DNA of 22,743 nt, from positions 1-22,743 of the forward strand of contig JAHFKF010000011.1 in the NCBI GenBank assembly GCA_023245475.1, written 5' to 3'. Made by a program: the position numbers and the translations under genes. The stretch comes from Candidatus Levyibacteriota bacterium (GTDB lineage: Bacteria; Patescibacteriota; Microgenomatia; Levybacterales; UBA12049). The notes below the pieces were generated by a model. That model was not told the DNA's origin. It did no database searches and saw nothing but the letters and a program-made list of their open reading frames with translations. Positions 6,506 to 14,398 of the stretch are shown here, one piece after another. Position 1 is the stretch's first letter. The number at the start of each line of letters is the position of its first letter.

Positions 6506-7237
6506 CTACCAACCTTTTGCGCTGGTTTCAATTAAATTACTAAAGTATCTGACAGTTGGAATGATTGATGTATAGTGCAATCTTGCTGGACCCAGTACGC
6601 CAATTCTTCCCTGGATTTGCATTGGGGTTGTGTACTCAGTAAAGATAAAGCCGTACGGGCCGCGGAGGCTACCAATAAGCTCATCTTCGATCAAGACATG
6701 GATATCTTCATCATCATGAATAGAACTAAAGACGCTTTCAAATGAATCATATTCATCAATTGCTTCAAGCAGGGTTTTTGTGACATCAATATCAACAAAT
6801 TCTGGCATATCCAAGATGTGTGCATATCCTGAGCAGTACACGTTGCCGTCATTGGTTGTGGCAATAGCAATTGTTCCTGTCTTTTCAGCAAGGGATTTGG
6901 TTGCTTCTTTGAGGAATCGTTGCATGCGTTCTCGGTAGTCCCAGACTTGTTCTTTGAGTTTTACTTCTTCAACGGTTGAAAGATCTTTTTCTTTCATGAG
7001 TTCTCTGACATAAAACTTAAGTCCCATGGCTGTTGGCACACGGCCGGCCGAGGAATGAGTCTTTTTGAGATAGCCGTAGTCTGAAAGTTTTACCATTTCA
7101 TTACGGATTGTGGCAGGACTAGCACTGAGATTGTGCTTTTTCTCAATCGTTTCAGAGCCAACTGCTTCAGCGGTTTCTATGTATTCTTCTATGACGCTTC
7201 GCAGAATTTCGATTTGTCGTTGTGTCAAATTATGCAT
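6506..7237 (-). CDS. hrcA: Heat-inducible transcription repressor HrcA, short form
   Basis: Repressor of class I heat-shock genes, 243 residues from the ATG at 7237. The N-terminal winged helix is intact: LTQRQIEILRSVIEEYIETA, ASPATIRNEMVKLSDYGYLKK (broken into motifs), and SSAGRVPTAMG. The C-terminal core with MPEFVDI and IGVLGPARLHYTSIIP is also present. B. subtilis HrcA has about 343 residues; the missing stretch falls in the middle, where the inserted dimerisation domain lies. A longer frame beginning with TTG at 7273 is excluded because that TTG is part of the -35 box. The promoter carries a CIRCE-like operator, so autoregulation is likely. grpE and dnaK follow. Confidence 0.93.
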   Translation of the reverse strand: MHNLTQRQIEILRSVIEEYIETAEAVGSETIEKKHNLSASPATIRNEMVKLSDYGYLKKTHSSAGRVPTAMGLKFYVRELMKEKDLSTVEEVKLKEQVWDYRERMQRFLKEATKSLAEKTGTIAIATTNDGNVYCSGYAHILDMPEFVDIDVTKTLLEAIDEYDSFESVFSSIHDDEDIHVLIEDELIGSLRGPYGFIFTEYTTPMQIQGRIGVLGPARLHYTSIIPTVRYFSNLIETSAKGW

Positions 7238-7263
7238 TAGCAATATTATAGTACGACTGCTAG
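7237..7263 (-). promoter_or_regulatory. CIRCE-like operator of hrcA
   Basis: On the minus strand CTAGCAGTC, nine bases, TATTGCTAA: 7 of 9 matches in each arm to the CIRCE consensus TTAGCACTC-N9-GAGTGCTAA. The distance between TAGCA and TGCTA is 15 bases, identical to consensus and to the dnaJ site. The -10 box lies inside the site and the right arm reaches the start codon. Confidence 0.7.
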
Positions 7264-7273
7264 AAAGTGTCAA
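7245..7273 (-). promoter_or_regulatory. Consensus promoter of hrcA (leaderless type)
   Basis: TTGACA (7273-7268), 17 bases, TATAAT (7250-7245): a perfect sigma-70-type promoter on the minus strand. The -10 ends 7 bases before the ATG at 7237, so the mRNA should start at or next to the start codon. Confidence 0.92.
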
Positions 7274-7300
7274 GAGTCAGGTTATGTTTTCGCTGCATTT

Positions 7301-7318
7301 AAAAAGGTCGTAGACCTT
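7301..7318 (-). terminator. Terminator of tRNA-Pro
   Basis: On the minus strand AAGGTC-TAC-GACCTT forms a 6-bp stem followed by a run of five Ts that overlaps its 3' base pairs. It lies 17 bases beyond the tRNA 3' end. The stem is short, so strength is uncertain. Confidence 0.55.
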
Positions 7319-7334
7319 GATCTTGTCGAATAGG

Positions 7335-7405
7335 TCGGGGTGCGGAGAATCGAACTCCAGCCATACGGCCCCCAGCCGCACATTCTACCATTAAACTACA
7401 CCCCG
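7335..7405 (-). tRNA. tRNA-Pro, anticodon GGG
   Basis: A full cloverleaf on the minus strand. The acceptor stem CGGGGTG pairs with CACCCCG over 7 bp and carries the C1-G72 pair typical of bacterial proline tRNAs. The D-arm is GTTT/GAAT with a 7-base loop containing GG. The anticodon stem TGCGG/CCGTA holds the loop CTGGGGG, giving anticodon GGG with G37. The variable loop is 4 bases and the T-arm is TGGAG-TTCGATT-CTCCG. The discriminator is A73. The 3' CCA is not encoded (CCT follows), so a CCA-adding enzyme is needed. Length is 71 bases to the discriminator. Confidence 0.95.
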
Positions 7406-7416
7406 TTTTTGACTAC

Positions 7417-7444
7417 TTGTATTTTAGCATAGACTTGTTATTAT
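7417..7444 (+). promoter_or_regulatory. Probable recA promoter
   Basis: TTGTAT (7417-7422), 16 bases, TATTAT (7439-7444), 12 bases before the recA ATG. TATAGT at 7442-7447 is an alternative -10. The leader would be at most about 6 bases and has no SD site. I see no LexA-type operator. Confidence 0.5.
7421..7429 (-). promoter_or_regulatory. Extended -10 promoter of tRNA-Pro
   Basis: TGC-TAAAAT on the minus strand, about 15 bases before the tRNA 5' end, leaving a short leader for processing by RNase P. It overlaps the divergent recA promoter. Confidence 0.5.
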
Positions 7445-7456
7445 AGTTTGTACATT

Positions 7457-8563
7457 ATGGCAAGACATGCAGCGAATGCTCAGAAAGCAAATCTAGTAGA
7501 GCAAAAAAACGAAACTCCTCAAAAACTTGAATCCATCCGGATGGCTATGGATCAGATCGAAAAGCAGTATGGCAAGGGTGCGATCATGCGCTTTGGTGAT
7601 GCAGCCCAAAAGTTTGATATCTCCGTTATCTCAACAGGATGTCTTCCAGTTGATTTGGCACTTGGCGCAGGTGGACTTCCCCGAGGTCGTATCATTGAAA
7701 TCTATGGACCTGAAGCCTCTGGTAAAACAACGGTTTGTCTTTCAACAATTGCCCAAGCCCAAAAGCATGGTGGCATTGCAGCCTTCATTGATGCAGAGCA
7801 CGCGCTTGATCCACTCTGGGCAGAACGTCTTGGAGTGAAGCTTGATGAGCTTCTTATCTCACAGCCTGACACAGGTGAGCAAGCACTGGAAATCACTGAG
7901 AGCCTTGTCCGTTCAGGTGGTATTGATGTGTTAGTCATTGATTCAGTTGCTGCTCTTGTGCCGCGAGCAGAAATCGAAGGAGAAATGGGAGACGCTGTTG
8001 TTGGTTTGCAGGCACGTCTGATGTCACAAGCTCTTCGTAAGTTGACCGCTGTTATTTCAAAGTCCAAGACTGTTGTGATCTTTACCAATCAGCTGCGTCA
8101 AAAGATCGGTGTGATGTTTGGTAGTCCTGAGACAACCACCGGTGGCCTTGCTCTCAAGTTCTATGCGTCTATTCGTATGGATATCCGAAAGATCGAAACA
8201 ATCAAAGATGGAGATAGGGTGATTGGTTCACGGCACCGAGTAAAGGTCGTCAAAAACAAGATAGCAGCTCCTTTTCGTCTTGCTGAGTTTGATGTGTTCC
8301 AAGAAGGTATTTCTCGTGAGGGAGGAATCATTGATGTGGGAGTTGAGATGAATGTGATCAGCAAGGCTGGGGCATTTTATCGCTACAATGAGCAAATGAT
8401 GGGACAAGGCAAAGCTGCTAGTATGGAATATCTTAAAGAAAACCCTGAGATTTCCAAAGAGATTGTAAAGAAGATCATGGCGCAAAACAAAAATGGCAGA
8501 CAGCCACTTATTGTCGGTGCTGAAGAAAGCGAAGACGATACGGACGAAACAAACCTCAAATAA
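7457..8563 (+). CDS. recA: Recombinase RecA
   Basis: DNA strand-exchange ATPase, 368 residues from the ATG at 7457, giving MARHAANAQ. Visible parts are Walker A GPEASGKTT, the MAW-like DAEHALDP, Walker B LVIDSVAALVPRAEIEGEMG, the L2 segment TNQLRQKIGVMFGSPETTTGG and an acidic C-terminal tail (EESEDDTDE) as in most RecAs. The in-frame TTG at 7448 is less likely as start because it lies against the -10 region. The gene stands alone, divergent from tRNA-Pro. The modulator gene recX is in the same window at 18186, about 10 kb away, rather than next to recA. Confidence 0.98.
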   Translation: MARHAANAQKANLVEQKNETPQKLESIRMAMDQIEKQYGKGAIMRFGDAAQKFDISVISTGCLPVDLALGAGGLPRGRIIEIYGPEASGKTTVCLSTIAQAQKHGGIAAFIDAEHALDPLWAERLGVKLDELLISQPDTGEQALEITESLVRSGGIDVLVIDSVAALVPRAEIEGEMGDAVVGLQARLMSQALRKLTAVISKSKTVVIFTNQLRQKIGVMFGSPETTTGGLALKFYASIRMDIRKIETIKDGDRVIGSRHRVKVVKNKIAAPFRLAEFDVFQEGISREGGIIDVGVEMNVISKAGAFYRYNEQMMGQGKAASMEYLKENPEISKEIVKKIMAQNKNGRQPLIVGAEESEDDTDETNLK

Positions 8564-8568
8564 CCCCA

Positions 8569-8596
8569 TTTAACTCTACGTGGTATATAGTATAAT
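8569..8596 (+). promoter_or_regulatory. Promoter of the 8606 gene
   Basis: A perfect TATAAT (8591-8596) ends 9 bases before the ATG at 8606. The -35 is weak (TTTAAC 8569-8574, 16-base spacer). No SD site is present and the leader would be about 3 bases. Confidence 0.65.
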
Positions 8597-8605
8597 TCCT
8601 TGGCT

Positions 8606-9649
8606 ATGAGCAATCCTGAAGGCCAACCACGACGAAGAGGAAACAGAGGGCGTAATCAACTACCTGAGGCACCAGCTCCAGAAGTGCTGCGGCGAGGACG
8701 CGAAACGCTTCATGCTGTTACTGATATTTTTTCTATGGAAACGCTGGGGGCGCTCCATGGCACGCTTCGACTAGGTGAGGAGATTCTCTTGTCTGGAGTG
8801 ACACCTGGAGAAAAGCTACGTCAAGTAAGCTCAGGCGATATTGGAGATTTACAACGAACACTTGGTATTCTTTCTCGGCGGGGAGAATTTCCTACAGATT
8901 TAAATAGAGGTGAGATTCAACAAGCATTGAATACTCGTAAACAGGCGCTTGCCCAGCAGGAGGCAGAACAAGCACGTATCAGAGCTGAACAAGAAGCCCA
9001 AGAAAAAAAACGACAGACGGCACTGGCGGCAGAGAGAATAAAAGCTGCGGAAAAAAAGAAAAAACGACGAAAAAAAGGAAGACGCTTTTTTCAAGGAGTG
9101 GCAGCAACGGTGTTTGTTGCAGTCTCAGCTGGGGGAGGTATTGTAGCCTATGATAGTTACACTGCCTCTGAGCGACGCAAACAAATTGCCTATGAACAAA
9201 CACATACGCTTGATGGTGAACCATCCGAGTATTCTTACAAAGGCTGGCGCGTACGGTATCCAGAGGTTGCTCTTGGGACGAAGTTTACAGTAATTCCTGA
9301 TGATCAGGTGGCACTTGATGCCGCAGAAGAAAATAAACCCATCATTCTTCGGGAAGGGGATGTTGCAACAGACACTGGTCTTACCTTTGAGGTGTATGCT
9401 CGTTCTGATAAAAAGCGTGTTCCACGAATCAATGTTGCCTTTGAAAAGCCAAAGGAAGATGGTTATAAGCATCAAGAGAAAATTCTCACTACTCCCAACA
9501 ATCCCGGGGTTGTTAATTCACGAGTGATTTTGATAGAAAATACCGATGGCAAGAAACTCTACGTTGCCGTATATGAAAAGAAAGACCCGGATTCTGATAA
9601 GCGCATCTTTGTTCTTTTTCCAGTCGATCCCGTGCAGGCAGCATCGTGA
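8606..9649 (+). CDS. Orphan single-pass membrane protein with coiled coil
   Basis: 347 residues, not recognised. Residues 1-30 are basic and Pro/Arg-rich. Residues about 105-155 are an Ala/Glu/Lys/Arg-rich helix, probably a coiled coil of the TolA kind, ending in a strongly basic patch (KKKKRRKKGRR). A single membrane segment covers about 161-182 (FFQGVAATVFVAVSAGGGIV). The remaining 165 residues look beta-rich. By the positive-inside rule the N-terminal half is cytoplasmic and the C-terminal half outside. The start at 8606 is preferred over the TTG at 8600 because of its distance to the -10. The gene is transcribed alone. Function unknown; linking DNA or cytoplasmic factors to the envelope is only a guess. 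Confidence 0.75.
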   Translation: MSNPEGQPRRRGNRGRNQLPEAPAPEVLRRGRETLHAVTDIFSMETLGALHGTLRLGEEILLSGVTPGEKLRQVSSGDIGDLQRTLGILSRRGEFPTDLNRGEIQQALNTRKQALAQQEAEQARIRAEQEAQEKKRQTALAAERIKAAEKKKKRRKKGRRFFQGVAATVFVAVSAGGGIVAYDSYTASERRKQIAYEQTHTLDGEPSEYSYKGWRVRYPEVALGTKFTVIPDDQVALDAAEENKPIILREGDVATDTGLTFEVYARSDKKRVPRINVAFEKPKEDGYKHQEKILTTPNNPGVVNSRVILIENTDGKKLYVAVYEKKDPDSDKRIFVLFPVDPVQAAS

Positions 9650-9693
9650 TACTTTGGAAAACTTCGAGATTATCCTAGTCAAGACACGTAGCA

Positions 9694-9722
9694 TTGTTAT
9701 TTTTCTCCTCTCAGGATATACT
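9694..9722 (+). promoter_or_regulatory. Promoter of the 9731 gene (leaderless type)
   Basis: TTGTTA (9694-9699), 17 bases, TATACT (9717-9722), ending 8 bases before the ATG. No SD site. Confidence 0.7.
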
Positions 9723-9730
9723 CCAATTAT

Positions 9731-10216
9731 ATGTCAAATCCAGAGGTAGAGCTTCCGTTTGAACATACGTTGAGTGATATCGTAAAAGAAATCCTTGAGG
9801 ACGAGGATGATAAAGAAGCTCGCAAGGATACTATAGCCTCTCTCGTAAGTAGAGCAACAGACTATCGAGCTGATCATCCTCGTTCTAGCCCAAGAGATAT
9901 TGTTGATCATATGGTTGGCAGCGATGTGTTTGATTTTACTGTTACTGTTTTTGCTGCAGCTCTAACGCAAGGCAATCTCTTTCCTGACTGGCACGACCGT
10001 GATAGACGGTACTTATTAGCGCGAAGCTTAGATAGAGAGATTGTCATTTCGACGGCTTGTATTGCAGAGATGAGAAGCGTTGATACCTATTACAAAGCTG
10101 ACTATTTAGAGATACGGGAGATAGGAGAGGCTGAAGATAGTATTGCTCTCTGTAAACAACGAAAGAAGAAGCTTGGAGAACGAGCTACTCCAACACCTTC
10201 TCATATGAAGAAATAA
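9731..10216 (+). CDS. Orphan acidic cytoplasmic protein, 161 aa
   Basis: Not recognised. The N-terminal third is rich in Asp/Glu (ILEDEDDKEARKD), the middle is predicted helical (SDVFDFTVTVFAAALTQGN), and the C-terminus is basic (KQRKKKLGER). No signal peptide, membrane segment or Cys pair is visible. It has its own promoter 81 bases after the orphan membrane protein. It is convergent with the NNPGNL protein, with 10 bases between the stop codons and no terminator. Both this protein and its upstream neighbour begin MSNPE, but the codons differ and I take that as coincidence. Confidence 0.7.
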   Translation: MSNPEVELPFEHTLSDIVKEILEDEDDKEARKDTIASLVSRATDYRADHPRSSPRDIVDHMVGSDVFDFTVTVFAAALTQGNLFPDWHDRDRRYLLARSLDREIVISTACIAEMRSVDTYYKADYLEIREIGEAEDSIALCKQRKKKLGERATPTPSHMKK

Positions 10217-10226
10217 TCTGCAGAAG

Positions 10227-10664
10227 CTAATATGATAGGAGAACGTGCTTGCCGTCTATGGTTACCCAGTGATCTACTTTTTCTTCCATTTTTTGATCAG
10301 GCTTTATTCCCAATGCTGCCGCGATTGCCGCTGCATATGCTGCTTGTTCTGCTGCTGGCGAAGAGCTTGCGTACCGTGCGACAAATTGTGTTGGTGTCAT
10401 CGCCAGATTATACACATGACTGGTACCATTTTCCATCATATTTAATTGATGATGCAGTGCGTCCCATCCTTCTTCGGATGTTCCGTATCGACAAAATCCT
10501 CCACCATCAAATTCTGAACAACCGTTACCTTTTGTCAGGTTACCTGGATTGTTATTTCGTTGGGCGCGTGAGTCGTCTTTGTAAAAGCCTTCATGTCTGG
10601 CAATTACTTCACCGAGGAGTTCTCGTGCTTCTTCCCAACTTAAATTTTTATCTTCATCTGCCAT
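10227..10664 (-). CDS. NNPGNL-motif protein, possible lysozyme-like fold
   Basis: 145 residues from the ATG at 10664. The block RNNNPGNL followed by DGGGFCRYGTSEEGWDALHHQL resembles the RNNNPGNI...F.....GIRAL pattern seen in phage and bacterial proteins often labelled structural protein P5, some of which are linked to peptidoglycan degradation. The N-terminal helix contains IARHEGFYKDD. There is no signal peptide. The Ala-rich segment near the C-terminus (AAEQAAYAAAIAAALGI) looks helical. The start at 10664 is set by TATAGA 6 bases upstream; the upstream TTG at 10712 lies in the promoter region. A cell-wall-lytic role is possible but not shown. Confidence 0.6.
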   Translation of the reverse strand: MADEDKNLSWEEARELLGEVIARHEGFYKDDSRAQRNNNPGNLTKGNGCSEFDGGGFCRYGTSEEGWDALHHQLNMMENGTSHVYNLAMTPTQFVARYASSSPAAEQAAYAAAIAAALGIKPDQKMEEKVDHWVTIDGKHVLLSY

Positions 10665-10670
10665 AGCTCT

Positions 10671-10705
10671 TCTATAGAATAAAGCATGCTTTCCGTGGTT
10701 GTCAA
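10671..10705 (-). promoter_or_regulatory. Promoter region of the NNPGNL gene
   Basis: TTGACA (10705-10700) with TATTCT after 18 bases, or TATAGA (10676-10671) ending 6 bases before the ATG. TATAGA matches the spacing seen at other genes here, but its distance to TTGACA is 23 bases, so which -10 is used is open. Confidence 0.45.
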
Positions 10706-10783
10706 GATACAAAAATGTAACTCTAGAATGTTTTTCAACGTAGTTCCTGAAAAAAATGATTGAGGTATTTTAGCGAAAAATAT

Positions 10784-10792
10784 TGGTATAAT
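10784..10792 (+). promoter_or_regulatory. Extended -10 promoter of the HAD gene (leaderless type)
   Basis: TGG-TATAAT ends 7 bases before the ATG at 10800. No good -35 and no SD site. Confidence 0.75.
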
Positions 10793-10799
10793 TATGTTG

Positions 10800-11480
10800 A
10801 TGATCAAAGCAGTTATTTTTGATGTTGATGGGACATTGATTGATTCTGAACCAATCCATGTAGCGGCGTGGGATGCTACGTTGCAGCGGTTTGGGCATCA
10901 TTTGTCTGAAGCTTCAGAAACACTTCGAAGTACAATGGCTGGGAAGAAGCCCCTTGTGATTGCCACAGAGCTTATTGCGGAGTTTGGGTTGTCGGTTCCT
11001 CCTGCTGAGTTTGTTCAAGAGAAAACTGATCTGTTTCTGGGTCTTTACCAAACAAAAGTTCATCCTATGCCCGGTGTTATTGATGCTATTAAACGACTTA
11101 ATCGCAGTGGATATGTGCTGGGGATTGGAACTGCGATGGGGAAGCAAAATCTGCTGAGGGTACTGCATGCTCTTGATGTAACTGATTTTTTTGCTGCTAC
11201 AGCGACGGGGGATGATGTTCTCAATGGAAAGCCTCACCCAGAGACCTATCTTACTGTTGCAGGCAAGCTTGGTGTTCCTCCAGGACAATGTGTGGTAATT
11301 GAGGATTCAGAGTCGGGGATTGCATCAGCAAAAGCAGCTGGGTGTCTATGTATTGCTCTGGTCACGCCGCATGCCATAAAGCAAGACACCTCCAAAGCAG
11401 ACAAAGTCATCACGTCTTTTGATGTGGTTGATGAGGAGTTTATTGAACAGCTAGCTACTCCCCGCTTCTACAAGAGTTAG
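10800..11480 (+). CDS. HAD-superfamily phosphatase / beta-phosphoglucomutase-like
   Basis: 226 residues. Motif I FDVDGTL holds the nucleophile Asp8 and the acid/base Asp10; DSEPIH opens the helical cap; GIGTAM carries motif II; GKPHPETY carries the motif III Lys; VIEDSESGI is motif IV. This layout is the beta-phosphoglucomutase/phosphatase subgroup of HAD. The substrate cannot be named; a sugar phosphate is likely. I chose the ATG at 10800 rather than 10794, which is only 1 base after the -10 box; this also gives the usual start, MIKAVIFDVDG. It is transcribed alone, followed by a T-rich stretch without a convincing hairpin. Confidence 0.9.
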   Translation: MIKAVIFDVDGTLIDSEPIHVAAWDATLQRFGHHLSEASETLRSTMAGKKPLVIATELIAEFGLSVPPAEFVQEKTDLFLGLYQTKVHPMPGVIDAIKRLNRSGYVLGIGTAMGKQNLLRVLHALDVTDFFAATATGDDVLNGKPHPETYLTVAGKLGVPPGQCVVIEDSESGIASAKAAGCLCIALVTPHAIKQDTSKADKVITSFDVVDEEFIEQLATPRFYKS

Positions 11481-11547
11481 ACTTTTTTTGCATTAAAGCG
11501 ATTAGTTTAACGATAATTAGCCCATTTTATCTACAAAGATTTACCCG

Positions 11548-11577
11548 TTGACTATTTTTGGAAGATCAACTTATACT
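11548..11577 (+). promoter_or_regulatory. Promoter of the M23 peptidase gene
   Basis: TTGACT (11548-11553), 18 bases, TATACT (11572-11577). The predicted transcription start is about 10 bases before the GTG at 11594, so this gene may have a short leader. No SD site. Confidence 0.65.
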
Positions 11578-11593
11578 GATAAGTAATATAAAC

Positions 11594-14398
11594 GTGAAAT
11601 ACTTTATTCTTTTTATATTATTTATCTTTGGTTGCATTAGTCACTTTTCGGCTTCCTATGCTTTTGCTGATAATGTTGAGTTTAAATACAATGATCTTTT
11701 TATGGGAACCAACGGTGGCAAGGTCTTCCATTATTCATCTACGGGTTCGCTTTTAGACACATTACAGACAGACTTTAGCAATAGCATTGCAACCCCCTTA
11801 TGTTTTGATCATGCCCACAATCTTCGTGTATCCAATAGTGTGAACAATACAATGACGCTCTTTAATAACCAAGGTGTTGCACTCATTTCTTCTTGGGGAG
11901 GTTCTTATGCTGGATTGCCAACAAGATGCGTTACTGACAAATCAGGAAATGTATACGTCTATACCAGCGAGATTTTTGGAAATACCAATCTCATCCGTAA
12001 ATTTACTCCGACTGGAACCTTGGTAGATTCTTATGCACCTGAATACGATACCACAAATACCGGGACGAGCTTTACTAAAGGTTTGTATTCAATGGATCTT
12101 GCAAATGATAACTGCACGCTGTTGTATACAGCTGTACCCTCATTATCACGGGCAACAGGTGTTATCAAACGTTTTAATCTTTGTACAGATACGCAACTTC
12201 CTGATTTTGCAGAGCTTCCGACACTTGCCTGTACAGATATTCGCATCCGTCCAAATCAAGAAGTGATTACTACCTGTGGAGCAAATCTCTATCGGCTTAC
12301 TGCTTTAGGTGAATTGATTACAACCTATACACCCAAAGATAAGGAGCTTATGCCTCAAGGACAGATAAGCTATTCGTTAGATCTTGATCCTGATAGCAAG
12401 AGCTTTTGGGCGGGTGGGAATTTTAGTGGAAATGTGTATCACATTGCTTTTGCAAATGGGTCTGGTACAGAGCAAAAGGTCTTTGCTCTCCCAGCTGCTG
12501 ATCCGATATGGAATACTCTTGTTGGACTTATCGTTTATCCAGAATCATCCATCGATCCAACGCCAACAGAAATTCCTGCCCCCAGTCTCTCTCCTACCCC
12601 TGAGCCATTTTTAGATTTGCCATGGGATTATCAAAAAGATGGAACGGATTTTGAAGATGTAGCTTTTAATCCCTTTTCGTGGTTTGATCATGAGTATCCA
12701 TTGCAAAATAAATGTTGTGAGCCGCCTGTGCTGTTATATACAGGAGAATTGAGCAATCAATACTATCGTTCTCATAGTGGTTACGATTATGCGCTGCAAG
12801 ATGGTATACACTTGAATACTCCGGTTCTTGCTAGTGCTGCGGGTTTTGCAAGTTTTGTCCCAGAAAGCAAGAGTGGCGGTGGCGGTAATGTCATTAAAAT
12901 CGATCATGAGAATGGTTATCAAACATGGTATGAGCATCTGTCTTCAGCAAATCTAGTGGTCAATACGGAAGGACAGAAAGTTTTTGTAACCAAAGGACAA
13001 CCAATTGGAAAAGTGGGAATGACAGGGAATACAACTGGTCCCCATATTCATCTATCTGTTTTTAAAGATTCTAATCATAATGGCTCTTTTATGGACGATT
13101 CTCCGTATGGGTTAGTTGATCCTTTAGGTTGGGAATCACGTACTGTTGATCCGTGGACGCAGTATGGAAATGGAGAAAAACATGGAGAGACTAGTTATAA
13201 TCTATTTCTTGCACGAGCAAAGCCAAGCAGTGCTACAATTCCTGTTACAGGTGGAACGTTACTTGCTCACAATACTAACGTACAGGTTATTGTTCCTGCT
13301 GATGCCTCATCGTCTCCCTTTACGTTAACATATAAAGCTGGTTCTTTTTCATCATTTACGATCAATGGTGTTGATTTTGCAAGCCTAAGTCCTTCGTTTT
13401 TTCTTGAAGCAATCAATGCGTCTGGAGAGCAGCTTACGCAATTTCAAAAACCAATTAGAATAATTTACCATTACTCAGGGATTAATTTTTTTAATATCAA
13501 AGAAAGTAGCTTACTGATCTACTATCTCAATGAGCAGACCAATCAATGGCAAGCATTACCTTCAATTGTTGATACAATCAATAAAACAGTTACTACCGAA
13601 ACAACACATTTTTCTCATTTTGCTGTAATGGGTGAGAAAAAGGATGTCTTACCTCCAATGACAGATAGTGTGCTACAAGGAACAAAAGGTGAATCAGATT
13701 GGTATCGATCGTCAGTGAAAGTATCCTTAACGGCGAAAGATACTAACGATGGATTAGGCGTAGAGGATATTTTATATCAAATTGATAATGGAGAATGGCA
13801 GCAGTATACAAAACCTTTTCTTATTGAGAAAGACGGAGAACATACTCTTTCTTATTTTTCTTTTGATAAAAGTGATAATAGAGAATCAATAAAGACGAAA
13901 CATTTTGTTATTGATACGACACCCCCTGAAGCAGCTATCACATATGATGTATCATTGTTTGATTTTATCGTTTCAGGGAAGGATGCTTTATCATCGACAA
14001 ACGTTCAACAAAAGAAGACATCACTTGCTACTTCTACCGTTACTATTGTTGATAAAGCAGGGAATACACTAAAGCTTGAAACAAAAAAACTGAAAGCAGG
14101 AACCCAAGCAACATTTTCGATTGAAGGATTACAATATAATACAGCTAAAAAAGTTAGTGTGGATAAGAATCTTTTTGTTACCTTGGTGACAACAGCGGCA
14201 AAGAATCATATATCGATATTGGATCAATACCTGTCATTTAATGAAGAGACTAAGCTATATAGCACTTATACACAAAAATCTGATAAAACAGAAATTTACA
14301 GAAAAGTTTCAAGCTATAGCTATCAAAAGGAGGTTAAACCAGATATTGTTTTATTGCAGTTGTTTACAGAAAAAGGTAAGCTTAAGTATCGATACTAA
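11594..14398 (+). CDS. Secreted multidomain M23 (LytM-like) peptidase
   Basis: 934 residues from the GTG at 11594. The signal peptide is residues 1-25, with likely cleavage after YAFA. Residues about 30-325 repeat NGGKVF/GNVYVYTSE-like strands and look like an NHL or SMP-30-type beta-propeller. A Pro/Thr linker (about 330-350) leads to an M23 metallopeptidase (about 385-500) with zinc ligands H394, D398 and H486 and catalytic H448 and H484 (HSGYD, YEHL, HIH). A ZU5-like region follows, then an Ig-like segment (TLSYFSFDKSDNRES, DTTPPEA). It should cut peptidoglycan cross-links outside the cell, with the propeller as a binding module. The TTG at 11558 is rejected because it lies in the promoter and spoils the signal peptide. 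A GT39-like gene follows after 28 bases. Confidence 0.88.
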   Translation: MKYFILFILFIFGCISHFSASYAFADNVEFKYNDLFMGTNGGKVFHYSSTGSLLDTLQTDFSNSIATPLCFDHAHNLRVSNSVNNTMTLFNNQGVALISSWGGSYAGLPTRCVTDKSGNVYVYTSEIFGNTNLIRKFTPTGTLVDSYAPEYDTTNTGTSFTKGLYSMDLANDNCTLLYTAVPSLSRATGVIKRFNLCTDTQLPDFAELPTLACTDIRIRPNQEVITTCGANLYRLTALGELITTYTPKDKELMPQGQISYSLDLDPDSKSFWAGGNFSGNVYHIAFANGSGTEQKVFALPAADPIWNTLVGLIVYPESSIDPTPTEIPAPSLSPTPEPFLDLPWDYQKDGTDFEDVAFNPFSWFDHEYPLQNKCCEPPVLLYTGELSNQYYRSHSGYDYALQDGIHLNTPVLASAAGFASFVPESKSGGGGNVIKIDHENGYQTWYEHLSSANLVVNTEGQKVFVTKGQPIGKVGMTGNTTGPHIHLSVFKDSNHNGSFMDDSPYGLVDPLGWESRTVDPWTQYGNGEKHGETSYNLFLARAKPSSATIPVTGGTLLAHNTNVQVIVPADASSSPFTLTYKAGSFSSFTINGVDFASLSPSFFLEAINASGEQLTQFQKPIRIIYHYSGINFFNIKESSLLIYYLNEQTNQWQALPSIVDTINKTVTTETTHFSHFAVMGEKKDVLPPMTDSVLQGTKGESDWYRSSVKVSLTAKDTNDGLGVEDILYQIDNGEWQQYTKPFLIEKDGEHTLSYFSFDKSDNRESIKTKHFVIDTTPPEAAITYDVSLFDFIVSGKDALSSTNVQQKKTSLATSTVTIVDKAGNTLKLETKKLKAGTQATFSIEGLQYNTAKKVSVDKNLFVTLVTTAAKNHISILDQYLSFNEETKLYSTYTQKSDKTEIYRKVSSYSYQKEVKPDIVLLQLFTEKGKLKYRY

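Noticed and set aside
7406..7456. LexA-type SOS operator before recA
   Set aside because: I found neither GAAC-N4-GTTC nor a CTGT-N8-ACAG pattern in the intergenic region.
8606..9745. Neighbouring orphan proteins both begin MSNPE
   Set aside because: The codons differ and similarity stops after five residues; chance is the simplest explanation.
11481..11500. T-tract after the HAD gene as a terminator
   Set aside because: Seven Ts are present, but only a 4-bp stem can form before them.
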